Shown in pieces: positions 31,990-40,833 of a stretch of DNA of 54,951 nt. How positions within the stretch are numbered: position 1 is the first letter of the stretch; every line of letters begins with the position of its first letter. This stretch comes from an uncultured Oscillospiraceae bacterium (lineage in GTDB: Bacteria > Bacillota_A > Clostridia > Oscillospirales > Acutalibacteraceae): positions 1 through 54,951 of the forward strand of contig CAJUNS010000013.1 in the NCBI GenBank assembly GCA_910587995.1. Reading direction: 5' to 3'. Position numbers and translations under genes: made by a program. The notes below the pieces were generated by a model. That model saw only the letters and a list, made by a program, of their open reading frames with translations. It ran no database searches and had not been told where the DNA came from.

Positions 31990-33656
31990 ATGAAAACAGA
32001 AAACCGCCGCGCCCTTTGGCGAATTCTAACTTATCTGCGCCCCTTTAAAAAGGAGCTTCTGCTGGCCGGGCTCCTGCTGGCCGCCGCCACGGTTATTGGT
32101 TTTTTGCAGCCATTGGTCATCCAGCAGATTACCGATGGCGGCATGCTGGCCCAAAACCTGCCGGTGCTCTGCCAGGCCGTGGTGGCGCTGGCCCTGCTGG
32201 TGGCGCTGAATCAGGCCGTGGAAATGGCCCAGACCCGGCTTTTTGTGAACATCCATAACCAGTCCTACTACACCGTATTCCATCAGGTTTTTCAAAAGCT
32301 GCTGCGTCTGAAAAAACATATTTTGAAGATAAAAACAACGCGGAAATTCTCAGCTTCCTACAGATGGACGTGTCCCAGGTGGCCTCCATCACCGACCGCT
32401 ATACGGTGATGAGTGTCAGCTATGTGTTCCGCATTGTCAGCGGCCTAACCGGCCTGCTCCTCATCAGCTGGAAGCTGACCCTGATTGTGCTGGCCATGGC
32501 GCCCCTAAAGGCACTGCTGGTACAGCGGCTCTCCAAACGCCGGGAAAAGGCTATGGACCAGATGCTGGAGAGCAGCCGGGATTTTTCCCGCTGGTTTGGG
32601 GACAATTTGGAGGGCGTTGACGAAATTAAGCTGTGGGACCTGTTCCAAAGCCGCGACCGGACCTTTCAAGCCAAGCAGAAAGCCCTTTTGAAACTGGAAA
32701 AGGACAACGCCATGATCGATGCCTGGAACAGTTTGTGGGAATCCCTGCTGGAGTGGAGCGTCACCATACTGCTGTATCTGGTAGGCGGCCTTTTAATCTG
32801 TCAAAACGATTTGACCATTGGCGCGGTGTTTGCTTTTGTCTCCTATTCCTGGTATGTAACCGGACCGGTCTCCGCGCTGCTGAACCTAAAAATGTACTTT
32901 GCCCGCATTTTACCATCCGCTAAACGGTTATTTCAATTTTTAGACATGGAATCGGAGCAGGACGCTGGGAGAGGCCGTGTAAGCGATGGTCCGCCCCTGC
33001 TGGAATTTCGGAATGTGGCCTTTGCCTACCAGAAGGAGCGGCCCATTCTGCGGGGGGTGGATTTCCAGGTGGCCCCTGGGGAAAAGGTGGCCATCATCGG
33101 CCAAAACGGCAGCGGAAAGTCCACCATTTTGAATCTGCTGCTCCGCTTTTACCAGCCGGATTCCGGGGAGATTACAGCGGACGGCCTGCCGGTTTCTCAG
33201 CTTTCTTTGACAGAGTACCGTTCGCTGTTTTCCGTGGTGAGCCAGGAGCCCTACCTGTTTTTGGGGGACATAGCCGGAAACATCGACCTGACCGGGCAAG
33301 CTCCGCCCGAAGAGGTGGCCGCCGCCCTGGAAACCAGCGGCGTGGCCGGGTATGCCGGACGGATGCCCCAGGGGGTGCACACTCAAATCGGCCGCAACGG
33401 AGCCCGGCTTTCCGGGGGCGAAAAGCAAAAGCTGGCCGTAGCCCGGGCCCTGCTGAAGGACGCGCCGGTGGTGATTTTGGACGAGGCCACTTCCGGCTTC
33501 GATGTGGAGTCGGACGCATACCTGCACCAGGTCATCGTCAACCAAATGGCGGGCAAGTCTGTTATTATGATTACCCATCACTATGAAAACCTGGCCGGAA
33601 TGGACCGGGTCTACCACCTGGAGGACGGGCTGCTCCGTTTGGCGGAGGACCGGTAG
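31990..33656 (+). pseudogene. ABC half-transporter (permease plus ATPase), frameshifted
   Basis: A single-chain exporter-type half-transporter. The membrane part begins NRRALWRILTYLRPFKKELL; the ATPase part has Walker A GQNGSGKST, signature LSGGEKQK and Walker B VVILDEATSG. The frame changes after LLRLKK, at a run of six A (32311-32316); the other frame continues with YFEDKNNAEILSFLQMDV, the expected next segment. Restoring one A rejoins the two halves. Either this is a natural loss of function, an assembly error in the A run, or, less likely, slippage that yields some full-length protein. If intact, it would pair with another half-transporter or itself. The start at 31990 is set by GGGAG 8 bases before. 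A terminator follows the second part. Confidence 0.85.
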
Positions 33657-33703
33657 CCAGAGAGAAGCCCCCCCTCCCCTACACCTGTTCGATCCAACAT
33701 CGC

Positions 33704-33737
33704 AAAAAGCCCCCGGCTTATGGCCAGGGGCTTTTTT
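33704..33737 (+). terminator. Rho-independent terminator after the ABC gene
   Basis: AAAAAGCCCC (33704-33713) pairs with GGGGCTTTTT (33727-33736), followed by T. Confidence 0.85.
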
Positions 33738-33824
33738 ATTGAGAGTGTTCGAGGGGCATGCGGGCGGATTTTCACCCGCCTCAAGCGGTCTCTTTGTATG
33801 CTTTTGCCCGCTCTCATCACATTT

Positions 33825-34129
33825 TTACGGTTTTACCAGCTCATATCCTTTGCCTTTGAAAAAGCCCCGGTCTCCGGCGTAGCGCCGGACCAGCTCCGGG
33901 TCATTGTCCAAAAGCCCTTCATACAGCTCCGGCGAGAGCTTTCCGGGGAAATTCTCTCATAAAGGGGGATGTTCCAGATGTGGCCGCACCGCCGGCACCG
34001 GTAGATGAGCCAAACATCCAGCCGGCGGCCATTGGCGTTCACCCGGAATTTTCCCGCGCACTCAAAAACCATTTTCTTTCCGCATCCGCCGCACCGGCGG
34101 ATCATTTTGCATTGCTTTGCATAGCGCAT
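33825..34129 (-). pseudogene. DUF1062-type zinc-ribbon protein, frameshifted and short
   Basis: Begins MRYAKQCKMIRRCGGCGKKM and continues with RLDVWLIYRCRRCGHIWN, the paired CxxC knuckles of DUF1062 proteins. After ISPESS the frame slips by one base near 33935-33940; the other frame gives SPELYEGLLDNDPELVRR, then a stop at 33825. One missing base explains it. About 100 residues remain, roughly half of a usual DUF1062 protein, so the C-terminal half is also lost. RBS AGGAGACGCC precedes the ATG at 34129. No function is known for this family. Confidence 0.65.
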
Positions 34130-34182
34130 GGCGTCTCCTGTGTAACTGGATCCGCGGCGGGTGCTCCGCCGGACGCGCTGGG

Positions 34183-34374
34183 CTATTGCATAGTAGGAAA
34201 CTTCATACCGGAAGAAACTGGCGCGCCTTGTTCCAGGGAAACCGCTTGGAAAGGCCCGCGCATAAGAAACCGGTACAAGTCCTTAAATGTTACTCCATAT
34301 GTTTTATTCAGATTTGCAACAGCAAGCGCTTGATGCAAACCACTGGGGTTCTCGTCCTTTGAAGGCTCACGCAC
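34183..34374 (-). CDS. Possible small unknown protein (63 codons)
   Basis: A GTG-started frame of 63 codons, beginning right after the previous small gene, with AGGAA directly before the GTG. It contains a helical-looking NLNKTYGVTFKDLYRFLM segment. It could be a remnant of a larger gene. Low support; no family recognised. Confidence 0.25.
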   Translation of the reverse strand: MREPSKDENPSGLHQALAVANLNKTYGVTFKDLYRFLMRGPFQAVSLEQGAPVSSGMKFPTMQ

Positions 34375-34380
34375 TTCCTC

Positions 34381-34578
34381 TCACCTAAGCAAATAATATC
34401 TGTCCCCCACTACCGCCAGCGTTCCTCTTTTCAGCATCACCCGTGTCACCCTCCGAAAGCCGTTGGGGTTGATGATGCCCGCCTGCTGAAAGGTCACGGC
34501 GGTCTCAGGGGACAGGACCCCGCATTTTCTCAACTTACGAATCACATAATTCCTGCGTATCAACGGCGGTGAAACCAT
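34381..34578 (-). CDS. Small unknown protein overlapping the Rrf2 gene
   Basis: 65 residues, basic, with RRNYVIRKLRKCGVLSPETAV then NPNGFRRVTRVMLKRGTL and a GDRYYLL tail, which looks like a small winged-helix-like or nucleic-acid-binding protein; this is a guess from shape. The ATG at 34578 lies after GGAGG and overlaps the last 44 bases of the Rrf2 gene, implying coupled translation. Confidence 0.45.
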   Translation of the reverse strand: MVSPPLIRRNYVIRKLRKCGVLSPETAVTFQQAGIINPNGFRRVTRVMLKRGTLAVVGDRYYLLR

Positions 34579-34984
34579 GGTCCTCCCCCTCCTGTCCTCC
34601 ACAGATCACGTCAAAGGTGTAGCTGTTCAGCTCCCGGCGCACGGTTTCGCTGACCTTTTCATATATGTTGTGCAGGCGGCAGTGCTCCCGGCCGCAACTG
34701 TACTCGTCCTTTTGGCAGCGGCTGAGCATATAGGGGCCCTCCACGCTTTCAATCACCTGCAAAAGGGTAATCTCCCCCGCGGGACGGGCCAAGCTGTAGC
34801 CGCCCTTGGACCCTTTGAAGGAGCAGACCATTCCCGCCCCCACCAGGCCCCGCAGAATCTTTAGACAAAACCGCATGGGCACCTGCATCTGCTCCGAGAT
34901 GGTCTTCGCGTCCCAGCGCCCTGGGTGCTTGGTGAGGTATTCCACAATCCGCACGGCGTAGTCCGCCTCTAATGTCATTACCAT
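34535..34984 (-). CDS. Rrf2-family transcriptional regulator with a cysteine cluster
   Basis: 149 residues. The winged-helix DNA-binding domain (AVRIVEYLTKHPGRWDAKTISEQMQVPMRF, given by position 10-38) is followed by a wing (SKGGYSLARPAGEITLLQVI). Cysteines C90, C97 and C102 have the C-x6-C-x4-C spacing seen in Rrf2 proteins that bind an Fe-S cluster (IscR and NsrR types). It may sense iron-sulfur status, nitric oxide or oxygen; which cannot be told. RBS GGAG stands 7 bases before the ATG. It follows rpoD by 72 bases on the same strand and overlaps a small downstream gene. No target sites were sought. Confidence 0.88.
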   Translation of the reverse strand: MVMTLEADYAVRIVEYLTKHPGRWDAKTISEQMQVPMRFCLKILRGLVGAGMVCSFKGSKGGYSLARPAGEITLLQVIESVEGPYMLSRCQKDEYSCGREHCRLHNIYEKVSETVRRELNSYTFDVICGGQEGEDHGFTAVDTQELCDS

Positions 34985-35056
34985 ATCGTTTCTCCGCTAC
35001 CTTTCATCCTCTGCTCCTTTGCTTGGGGAACCGCCGCGCTCCCTTCCAGTGGGGCC

Positions 35057-36145
35057 TCAGTCCAAAAAATCCTTCAGCTTTTTGGAGCGGCTGGGATGCC
35101 GCAGCTTCCGAAGGGCCTTGGCCTCAATCTGCCGGATGCGCTCCCGGGTTACATTAAACTCTTTGCCCACTTCCTCCAGAGTCCGGCTCCGGCCGTCTTC
35201 CAGGCCAAAGCGCAGGCGCAGCACTTTCTCCTCCCGGGGGGTCAGAGAATCCAGCACATTGCCCAGAGTTTCCTTCAGCAGCGTGTGGCTGGCCGCCTCC
35301 TGAGGAGCGGGGGCCTCATGGTCCTCAATAAAGTCGCCCAAATGGCTGTCCTCCTCCTCGCCAATGGGGGTCTCCATCGAGACGGGCTCCTGGGCCACCC
35401 GCATAATCTCCCGCACCTTGTCAATGGGCATTTCCAGCTCCTCGGCAATCTCATCGGCGCTGGGCTCCCGGCCATTGACGTGCAGCAGCTGGCTGGAGGC
35501 CTTTTTCACCTTGTTAATGGTCTCCACCATATGGACGGGAATGCGGATGGTCCTGGCCTGGTCCGCAATGGCCCGGGTAATAGCCTGGCGGATCCACCAG
35601 GTGGCGTAGGTGGAAAATTTGAACCCCTTGGTGTAGTCAAACTTCTCCACCGCCTTAATCAGGCCCAGATTGCCCTCCTGGATCAGGTCCAAAAACTGCA
35701 TGCCCCGGCCCAGGTAGCGCTTGGCAATGCTGACCACCAGCCGCAGGTTGGCCTCGGAAAGGCGCTTTTTGGCCGCTTCGTCCCCGTTGATGATGCGCAC
35801 GGCCAGCTCCACCTCTTCCTCCGGGGTCAAAAGGGGCACCCGGCCAATCTCTTTGAGGTAGACCTTTACCGGGTCGTCAATGGCCACGCCCTCGCCGCCG
35901 GCTTCCAGCTCCACCGCCTCGCTGGTCTTCACCAGGTCCGCGTCGTCCAGCTGCATCTCGTCAAAGTCTTCCACAATCTCCACCCCTTGGCTTTCCAGGG
36001 TGTCGTAGAATTTTTCAATCTGCTCCGGGTCGAAATCAATCTCCCCCAAAGCGTCCAAAATTTCTTTGGTGCTCAGCTGGCCCTTGGCCTTGCCCACCTC
36101 CACCAGGTCTCGGATTACGCTTTTCTTGTCCGGCTGTGCGCTCAT
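35057..36145 (-). CDS. rpoD: Primary sigma factor (RpoD/SigA)
   Basis: 362 residues. The short N-terminal region 1.1 (KKSVIRDLVEVGKAKGQLS) leads to region 1.2 (DPVKVYLKEIGRVPLLT), region 2 (NLRLVVSIAKRYLGRGMQFLD, then GLIKAVEKFDYTKGFKFSTY with the -10 recognising helix), region 3 and region 4 (EVGKEFNVTRERIRQIEAKAL, which reads the -35 box). Length and regions fit a Firmicute SigA without the large insert of proteobacterial RpoD. Start at 36145 is set by AAGGAAGG nine bases earlier. It follows dnaG on the same strand, the usual clostridial order dgt-dnaG-rpoD. Its target boxes are those seen at the promoters of this window. Confidence 0.97.
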   Translation of the reverse strand: MSAQPDKKSVIRDLVEVGKAKGQLSTKEILDALGEIDFDPEQIEKFYDTLESQGVEIVEDFDEMQLDDADLVKTSEAVELEAGGEGVAIDDPVKVYLKEIGRVPLLTPEEEVELAVRIINGDEAAKKRLSEANLRLVVSIAKRYLGRGMQFLDLIQEGNLGLIKAVEKFDYTKGFKFSTYATWWIRQAITRAIADQARTIRIPVHMVETINKVKKASSQLLHVNGREPSADEIAEELEMPIDKVREIMRVAQEPVSMETPIGEEEDSHLGDFIEDHEAPAPQEAASHTLLKETLGNVLDSLTPREEKVLRLRFGLEDGRSRTLEEVGKEFNVTRERIRQIEAKALRKLRHPSRSKKLKDFLD

Positions 36146-36276
36146 AGTACCCATCCTTCCTTTTTCATTTCCCAGAAAATGAATTTCCATACAACTGCTT
36201 CCCAGCCCGCTGGGGCCGCTTGCGCCGGATATAAAACCGCCGCGCTGTTTCTTTGCTTGGGATAATCTCCACAGCC

Positions 36277-38055
36277 TCACCGGCGCTGCTTCTGCTCCCG
36301 GCCCCGGCGGGCAATGTCCTCTAAAATCTCCCCGTCCGAGGCGGTTTTGACCCACTGAGTCCCGGTCCGGCCCGCCTCCCGCAGAATGAGCCTGACAAAT
36401 TCCTTGGCGTCCGCGCCGCTGACCGGCGGGTCCCGGTGCTGGGCCAGCATGCGGCTCAACTCCCCCATCTCCGCTTGGCTCAGTTCCTCCCCCAGGCCGG
36501 TTAGGGTTGCCGCGCCATGTATAGTTTTGCCCAATAAGGCGGCGTATACTCTGCGGTTAAAAGCGGTGACGAATTTTTCCGGCGGCAGCAGTTTTTGCAG
36601 GGCCTCCGCCTTGTCCTGATGCAAAAACAGGTAGGCAATCAGCCCCTCTTCCGCCAAAGCCGCCCGCATATGCTCTTTTTTCTCCGGGTTCAGGGCGGCC
36701 CCGGCCTCCAGGGCGGCCACCTCCATTTGGGCCCGGATCAGCTTCTTTTCCTCTTTTTTGGCCTCCCGGCGGGCCGGTCCCCCTGCCGCCGCCAAAATGC
36801 GGTCCTTGCCGACCCCGGTCTCCTCCGCCAGCTTTCCGGCGTATACATCCTGCTCCATGGGGTCCCGCAGCTTGCCCAGCACCTGTTCTACCGCCTCGCT
36901 CAGGTAGCGGGCGCGGCCCGCCTCGGTCTCCAGGCCGTACTGGTCCCGCAGCTTTTGCAGGCGGTACTCCACGTCCGTGCCGCCCCCTTCCAGCAGCTGC
37001 TTAAACCGCAGGGGCCCGTCCTTGCCGTAGTTGCGCATAAACTCGTCCGGGTCCTTGCCCCCGGGCACCGTGACCACCCGGACCCGCAGGCCCGCGTTTT
37101 TCAAGATGGGAATGGCCCGCTGGGTGGCTTTTTGGCCCGCCTCGTCCGAGTCATAGCAGATCACCGCCTCATCGGCATAGCGCTTCATAATGCGGGCCTG
37201 CTCTTCGGTGAGGGACGTGCCCAGGGAGGCGATGGCGTTGGAGAAGCCCGCCCGGTGCAGGGCGATGACGTCCATATAGCCCTCCGCCAGAATCAGCTGC
37301 CGGGAGTCGGAGTTTTTCGCCAGATTCATGGCAAAAAGCCCGCTGCTCTTGTGGTATACCGGCGTGTCCGAGGTGTTGATGTACTTGGGCTTTTCATCCG
37401 TAAGCACCCGGCCCCCAAAGGCCACCACATTGCCCCGCAGGTCGAAAATGGGAAACATCACCCGCCCTCGGTAGCGGTCGTAGGGGTTGCCCCGCTGGGA
37501 GAGCCGGGCCACATCCGCCTGGGTCATCTCCTCCACGGTATAGCCCTTGGTCCGCAGGTGGTTCACCAGGCCGAAGCCGTTCTCTGGCGCGTAGCCCAGG
37601 CCAAACTTCTTAATGGCGGCCGGGTCCAGCCCCCGGCCCTGGAAATACTCCAGCCCCGCCCGGCCCTCGGGAGAGACCAGGGTTTGGTAAAAAAACCGCC
37701 CGGCCTCCCGGTTCACCTCCAACACCCGCAGGCGCAGCTTGGAGAGGCTGTCGTCCCAGCTCTGCTCCGGCAGAGGCATGCCCGCCCGCTGGGCCAGCCA
37801 TTTCACAGCCTCCACAAAGTCCAGGCGCTCCGCGTCCATGACAAAGTTGATGACCCCGCCGCCCTTGCCGCATCCAAAGCAGTAATAGGAATTATTTCCT
37901 GGGTAGATGTTGAACGAGGGGGTCTTTTCGCTGTGGAAGGGACACAGGCCCGTAAGGTTTTTGCCCCGCCGCTTTAGGTTCACGTACCGCCCCGCGATCT
38001 CCTCAATGCGGCTGCGGTCTTCCAATTCCCGTAAGAATTCTGGGGGGAATGCCAT
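36277..38055 (-). CDS. dnaG: DNA primase
   Basis: 592 residues. Makes RNA primers at the replication fork. Zinc finger with C38, H41, C59 and C62 (LCPFHSEKTPS and YYCFGCGKGG), the Toprim catalytic core (EGYMDVIAL and CYDSDEAGQKA) and the C-terminal helicase-binding region are present. RBS GGAGGAG precedes the ATG. It lies 40 bases after the dgt gene and 131 before rpoD, as in the conserved macromolecular-synthesis cluster. Confidence 0.97.
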   Translation of the reverse strand: MAFPPEFLRELEDRSRIEEIAGRYVNLKRRGKNLTGLCPFHSEKTPSFNIYPGNNSYYCFGCGKGGGVINFVMDAERLDFVEAVKWLAQRAGMPLPEQSWDDSLSKLRLRVLEVNREAGRFFYQTLVSPEGRAGLEYFQGRGLDPAAIKKFGLGYAPENGFGLVNHLRTKGYTVEEMTQADVARLSQRGNPYDRYRGRVMFPIFDLRGNVVAFGGRVLTDEKPKYINTSDTPVYHKSSGLFAMNLAKNSDSRQLILAEGYMDVIALHRAGFSNAIASLGTSLTEEQARIMKRYADEAVICYDSDEAGQKATQRAIPILKNAGLRVRVVTVPGGKDPDEFMRNYGKDGPLRFKQLLEGGGTDVEYRLQKLRDQYGLETEAGRARYLSEAVEQVLGKLRDPMEQDVYAGKLAEETGVGKDRILAAAGGPARREAKKEEKKLIRAQMEVAALEAGAALNPEKKEHMRAALAEEGLIAYLFLHQDKAEALQKLLPPEKFVTAFNRRVYAALLGKTIHGAATLTGLGEELSQAEMGELSRMLAQHRDPPVSGADAKEFVRLILREAGRTGTQWVKTASDGEILEDIARRGREQKQRR

Positions 38056-38094
38056 GACGCTCCTCCTTCCATGCCAAAGCCAACCGCGCCGTTT

Positions 38095-39090
38095 TTAGGG
38101 GTTCCACGCTTTGGGAATAAACAGCTCTTGATACGCCGCCACGGCGAAATGGTCGCTCATGCCCGCCACGTAGTCCCGGGCGGCAATGTCCGGGCCCTCC
38201 CGGCTGGCAATAAGCCGCATATACTCCGGCAGGCGGGCTGGGTCCCGGTAGTGCCGCCACAGGCTCTCGATGATGTGGGGCACCTTTTTCTCCTCGCTTT
38301 TGGCGTACTCGTTGCGGTACACCGCGTCGTACATAAAGGCATGCAGGGCCTGGTAGGCCTCAAAGGAGGCCGGGTCCATGCCAATGCGCCCCTCCTGGCT
38401 GTTTTCCACCAGGGAGAGAATCAGGGAGGTGATGCGCTGGGTTTTGCTGCCCCCCAGCTGGTCCACAATGTCCCGGGGAATGTCCCCCTCGGTGAGCACC
38501 CCGGCCCGGATGGCGTCATCAATGTCGTGGTTTATGTACGCGATTTTGTCCGCCCAGCGCACGATGCGGCCCTCCACCGTGGCGGCTTCATGCCCCTCGG
38601 TGTGGCAGGCCACGCCGTTGAGCACCTCCCAGCAGAGGTTCAGCCCCCGGCCCTCCTTTTCCAACCGTTCCACAGTCCGCACGCTTTGCAGGTAGTGGTG
38701 GAAGCGTCCCGGCGGCAGGGCGTTCAGGGCCCGCTCGCCCGCGTGTCCAAAGGGGGTGTGGCCCAGGTCGTGGGCCAAGGCGATGGCCTCGGTCAGGTCC
38801 TCGTTGACCCGCAGGGCCCGGGCAATGGTCCGGGCAATCTGGCTCACCTCCAGGGTGTGGGTCAGGCGGGTGCGGTAGTGGTCCCCCTCTGGGGACAGAA
38901 ACACCTGGGTTTTGTGCTTCAGCCGCCGGAAGGACTTGCAGTGAATAATCCGGTCCCGGTCCCGCTGAAAGGCCGTGCGCAGGGGGCACTCTGGCTCCGG
39001 CCGGGCCCGGCCCCGGCTCTGGGCCGACTGGGCCGCCCAGGGGGCCAGGGTCTGCCCTTCCATCAACTGATACCGCTCTCGAACGGTCAT
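38095..39090 (-). CDS. dgt: Deoxyguanosinetriphosphate triphosphohydrolase-like protein (HD domain)
   Basis: 331 residues. The HD metal motif is complete: H in RTRLTHTLEVSQIA, HD in LAHDLGHTPFGH, and D in ADKIAYINHDIDDA. Dgt-like proteins hydrolyse dNTPs to nucleosides and triphosphate and help balance nucleotide pools. The length matches the short clostridial Dgt, lacking the longer insert of the E. coli enzyme. The start at 39090 is set by a GGAGG site; an in-frame ATG at 39114 overlaps it. The 203 bases before hold no gene, and no good promoter was found there. Confidence 0.9.
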   Translation of the reverse strand: MTVRERYQLMEGQTLAPWAAQSAQSRGRARPEPECPLRTAFQRDRDRIIHCKSFRRLKHKTQVFLSPEGDHYRTRLTHTLEVSQIARTIARALRVNEDLTEAIALAHDLGHTPFGHAGERALNALPPGRFHHYLQSVRTVERLEKEGRGLNLCWEVLNGVACHTEGHEAATVEGRIVRWADKIAYINHDIDDAIRAGVLTEGDIPRDIVDQLGGSKTQRITSLILSLVENSQEGRIGMDPASFEAYQALHAFMYDAVYRNEYAKSEEKKVPHIIESLWRHYRDPARLPEYMRLIASREGPDIAARDYVAGMSDHFAVAAYQELFIPKAWNP

Positions 39091-39293
39091 GGTTTCAGCC
39101 TCCCTCCGTTCCATTGGCCGGCGCGCCCGCATAACGTTTGCGCCGCTTTGCCTGTATATACGTGGACAAGGACCGAAAATACTTTTTTCCCCACTAAATT
39201 TTCTGCCTGAGCTCAGGAATTTGTGCCCAAAGGCCGAACACACCGGCTGGCCCGGCCCCCCGCGCCTACAGGCGGCGCCCTGCCGCAGGATCC

Positions 39294-39950
39294 CTAGCGC
39301 GGCTCCAACAAACCTGCCGGCGGGTCCTCCAGGGGGAAGGGGTACCAGCCGCGCCCGGCCTCCCGCAGAGCCGCCCGTCCGGCTGTGGCGTCGGCCAAAC
39401 GCCGGGCCAAAGCCTCCCGCGCCTCCGGCTCCAGGCGGAAGCGCACTGTGACCTGCTCCAGAAAAACCGTGTCCTCCACAATGCCGCCGCACTCGGGCAC
39501 CAGGGCCTGCACCCGTCCGTATTGGTCATAGCCGCAGGCGGCTTCCAGCAGCAGGCACTCCTTCATCCGCACCTTCTCCGCCGCGGCCAGGGCGATGCTG
39601 GCCGTGTGGGAGTAGGCCCGGATCAGCCCACCGCCGCCCAGCAGAATGCCCCCAAAGTACCGGGTGGCAACCACCACCGCATCCACCACCCCGGCTTTTT
39701 TCAAAGTCTCGATCACCGGGATGCCCGCCGTGCCCTGGGGCTCCCCATCATCGGAAAAACGCTGCACGCCGCCCTCCCGCAGGATGTAGGCGTAAACATT
39801 GTGGTTCGCGTCCCAATACTGAGACTTTTTTTCGGCTACAAAGGCCAGGGCTTCTTCCTCGGTTTCCACCGGCCTGCAGGAGCCAATGAACCGGGACTTG
39901 CGCTCCACAAACTGGTCCACGCCCTCTTGGCGCACGGTGATGTATTCCAT
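39294..39950 (-). CDS. YigZ/IMPACT-family protein
   Basis: 218 residues. N-terminal UPF0029 domain with KSRFIGSCRPVETEEEALAF and SDDGEPQGTAGIPVIETL, then VVVATRYFGGILLGGGGLIRAY, the family hallmark; a C-terminal DUF1949 domain follows. Related proteins bind nucleic acids or ribosomes and dampen eIF2-kinase signalling in eukaryotes; the bacterial role is unknown. Start at 39950 has a GAGGTG site. Confidence 0.93.
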   Translation of the reverse strand: MEYITVRQEGVDQFVERKSRFIGSCRPVETEEEALAFVAEKKSQYWDANHNVYAYILREGGVQRFSDDGEPQGTAGIPVIETLKKAGVVDAVVVATRYFGGILLGGGGLIRAYSHTASIALAAAEKVRMKECLLLEAACGYDQYGRVQALVPECGGIVEDTVFLEQVTVRFRLEPEAREALARRLADATAGRAALREAGRGWYPFPLEDPPAGLLEPR

Positions 39951-40019
39951 ACTGACACCTCGCTGGGTGAATTTTGGGGCCCGCAAGCCCCATGCTGTGG
40001 CTAAAATATGCCTACACAC

Positions 40020-40047
40020 AAAAAAGACGGCGCAAGGGTACGCCGTC
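40020..40047 (-). terminator. Rho-independent terminator for rpmE-DUF2087
   Basis: On the minus strand GACGGCG pairs with CGCCGTC, followed by TTTTTT. Confidence 0.9.
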
Positions 40048-40054
40048 CTCTTGT

Positions 40055-40336
40055 CTATCTTGGTCCGTCCGCGGGCTCCTGTGGGGCCAGCCGGTAAGAC
40101 CGGCCATAGGGATCCCGGTCTAGAAAACGGCTGTCATACAGGGCGCGGCGCAGGGTGGCTGGGTCGCCGAAGGTGTGCCAGCGGCCTAACAGCTCGTTGA
40201 CCTGCCTCTCGGTGTACTCCGCCTCCGGCTGGAACTTCGCCGCCAAATAAGCAAGGGCCTCTTGCTGCATGGCCCGCTTGGCGGGAAATTTCACCAGCCT
40301 GCCCTGGCTGTCGAGGAAATTGCTCAGCTGTTTCAT
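40055..40336 (-). CDS. DUF2087 protein
   Basis: 93 residues covering a DUF2087 domain: LSNFLDSQGRLVKFPAKRAMQ, then AAKFQPEAEYTERQVNELL and DPATLRRALYDSRFLDRDPYGRSYRL. The domain looks like a small DNA-binding fold and is often fused to ArsR or MarR regulators. This one is standalone and lies 15 bases after rpmE, so it is probably cotranscribed with it. Its function is unknown. Confidence 0.85.
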   Translation of the reverse strand: MKQLSNFLDSQGRLVKFPAKRAMQQEALAYLAAKFQPEAEYTERQVNELLGRWHTFGDPATLRRALYDSRFLDRDPYGRSYRLAPQEPADGPR

Positions 40337-40351
40337 AAAGCTTACCGCTTA

Positions 40352-40552
40352 TTACTTCAAGCCGTAGCGCTTCTTGAACATATCCACGCGGCCGCTGGTG
40401 TCTACCAGCTTCTGCTTGCCCGTAAAGAACGGGTGGCATTTGGAACATATTTCGACTTTGATGTCCTTCTTGGTGGACCGGGTGTGGATCACATTGCCGC
40501 AGGCGCATGTGATGGTGGTCTCATGGTAGTCGGGATGTATATTCTCCTTCAT
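40352..40552 (-). CDS. rpmE: Ribosomal protein L31, zinc-binding type
   Basis: 66 residues. Four cysteines C16, C18, C36 and C39 bind zinc (ETTITCACGN and VEICSKCHPFFTG). The protein bridges the two ribosomal subunits. The zinc-bearing form is normally the one used when zinc is plentiful. The leader is about 90 bases, long for such a small gene, with GC-rich inverted segments that could allow feedback regulation. Start with RBS GAGGTG. Confidence 0.97.
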   Translation of the reverse strand: MKENIHPDYHETTITCACGNVIHTRSTKKDIKVEICSKCHPFFTGKQKLVDTSGRVDMFKKRYGLK

Positions 40553-40652
40553 CGCTCTGATTTCACCTCTTTACGGTCAAAAATGGGGGCGCGGCCCGCC
40601 AGCGGGGAAAAAAGGCCATAAGATCCCCTTGGGCGCGCGGTGCGCTGAGGGT

Positions 40653-40681
40653 ATTATAGCACGAAGTTTGGAAAAAGGCAA
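40653..40681 (-). promoter_or_regulatory. Predicted promoter for rpmE
   Basis: Minus strand TTGCCT (40676-40681), 17-base spacer, TATAAT (40653-40658). Confidence 0.7.
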
Positions 40682-40772
40682 GATAAAGTTTTAGCGGAAG
40701 GCGGCAAGGAAGAAGCAAACCGCCCTGGTCTCCTTCCTTTTGAAAAAAATTGGTAAAATTCAAAAACAAGGT

Positions 40773-40801
40773 TTGAATCTTAGAGAAAACTTTGGTATAA
40801 T
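40773..40801 (+). promoter_or_regulatory. Predicted promoter for the ppx-ppk1 operon
   Basis: TTGAAT (40773-40778), 17-base spacer, TATAAT (40796-40801). Confidence 0.65.
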
Positions 40802-40833
40802 CAGAGCAGAGATTCTTCACAGGAGGGATTTGC

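Noticed and set aside
32311..32316. Programmed ribosomal frameshift at the A6 run
   Set aside because: The preceding base is G, so the canonical slippery heptamer is absent and no downstream stimulatory structure was seen; a simple base loss is likelier.
36595..37977. A 460-codon plus-strand frame opposite dnaG
   Set aside because: Shadow of dnaG in GC-rich DNA; dnaG motifs are complete on the other strand.
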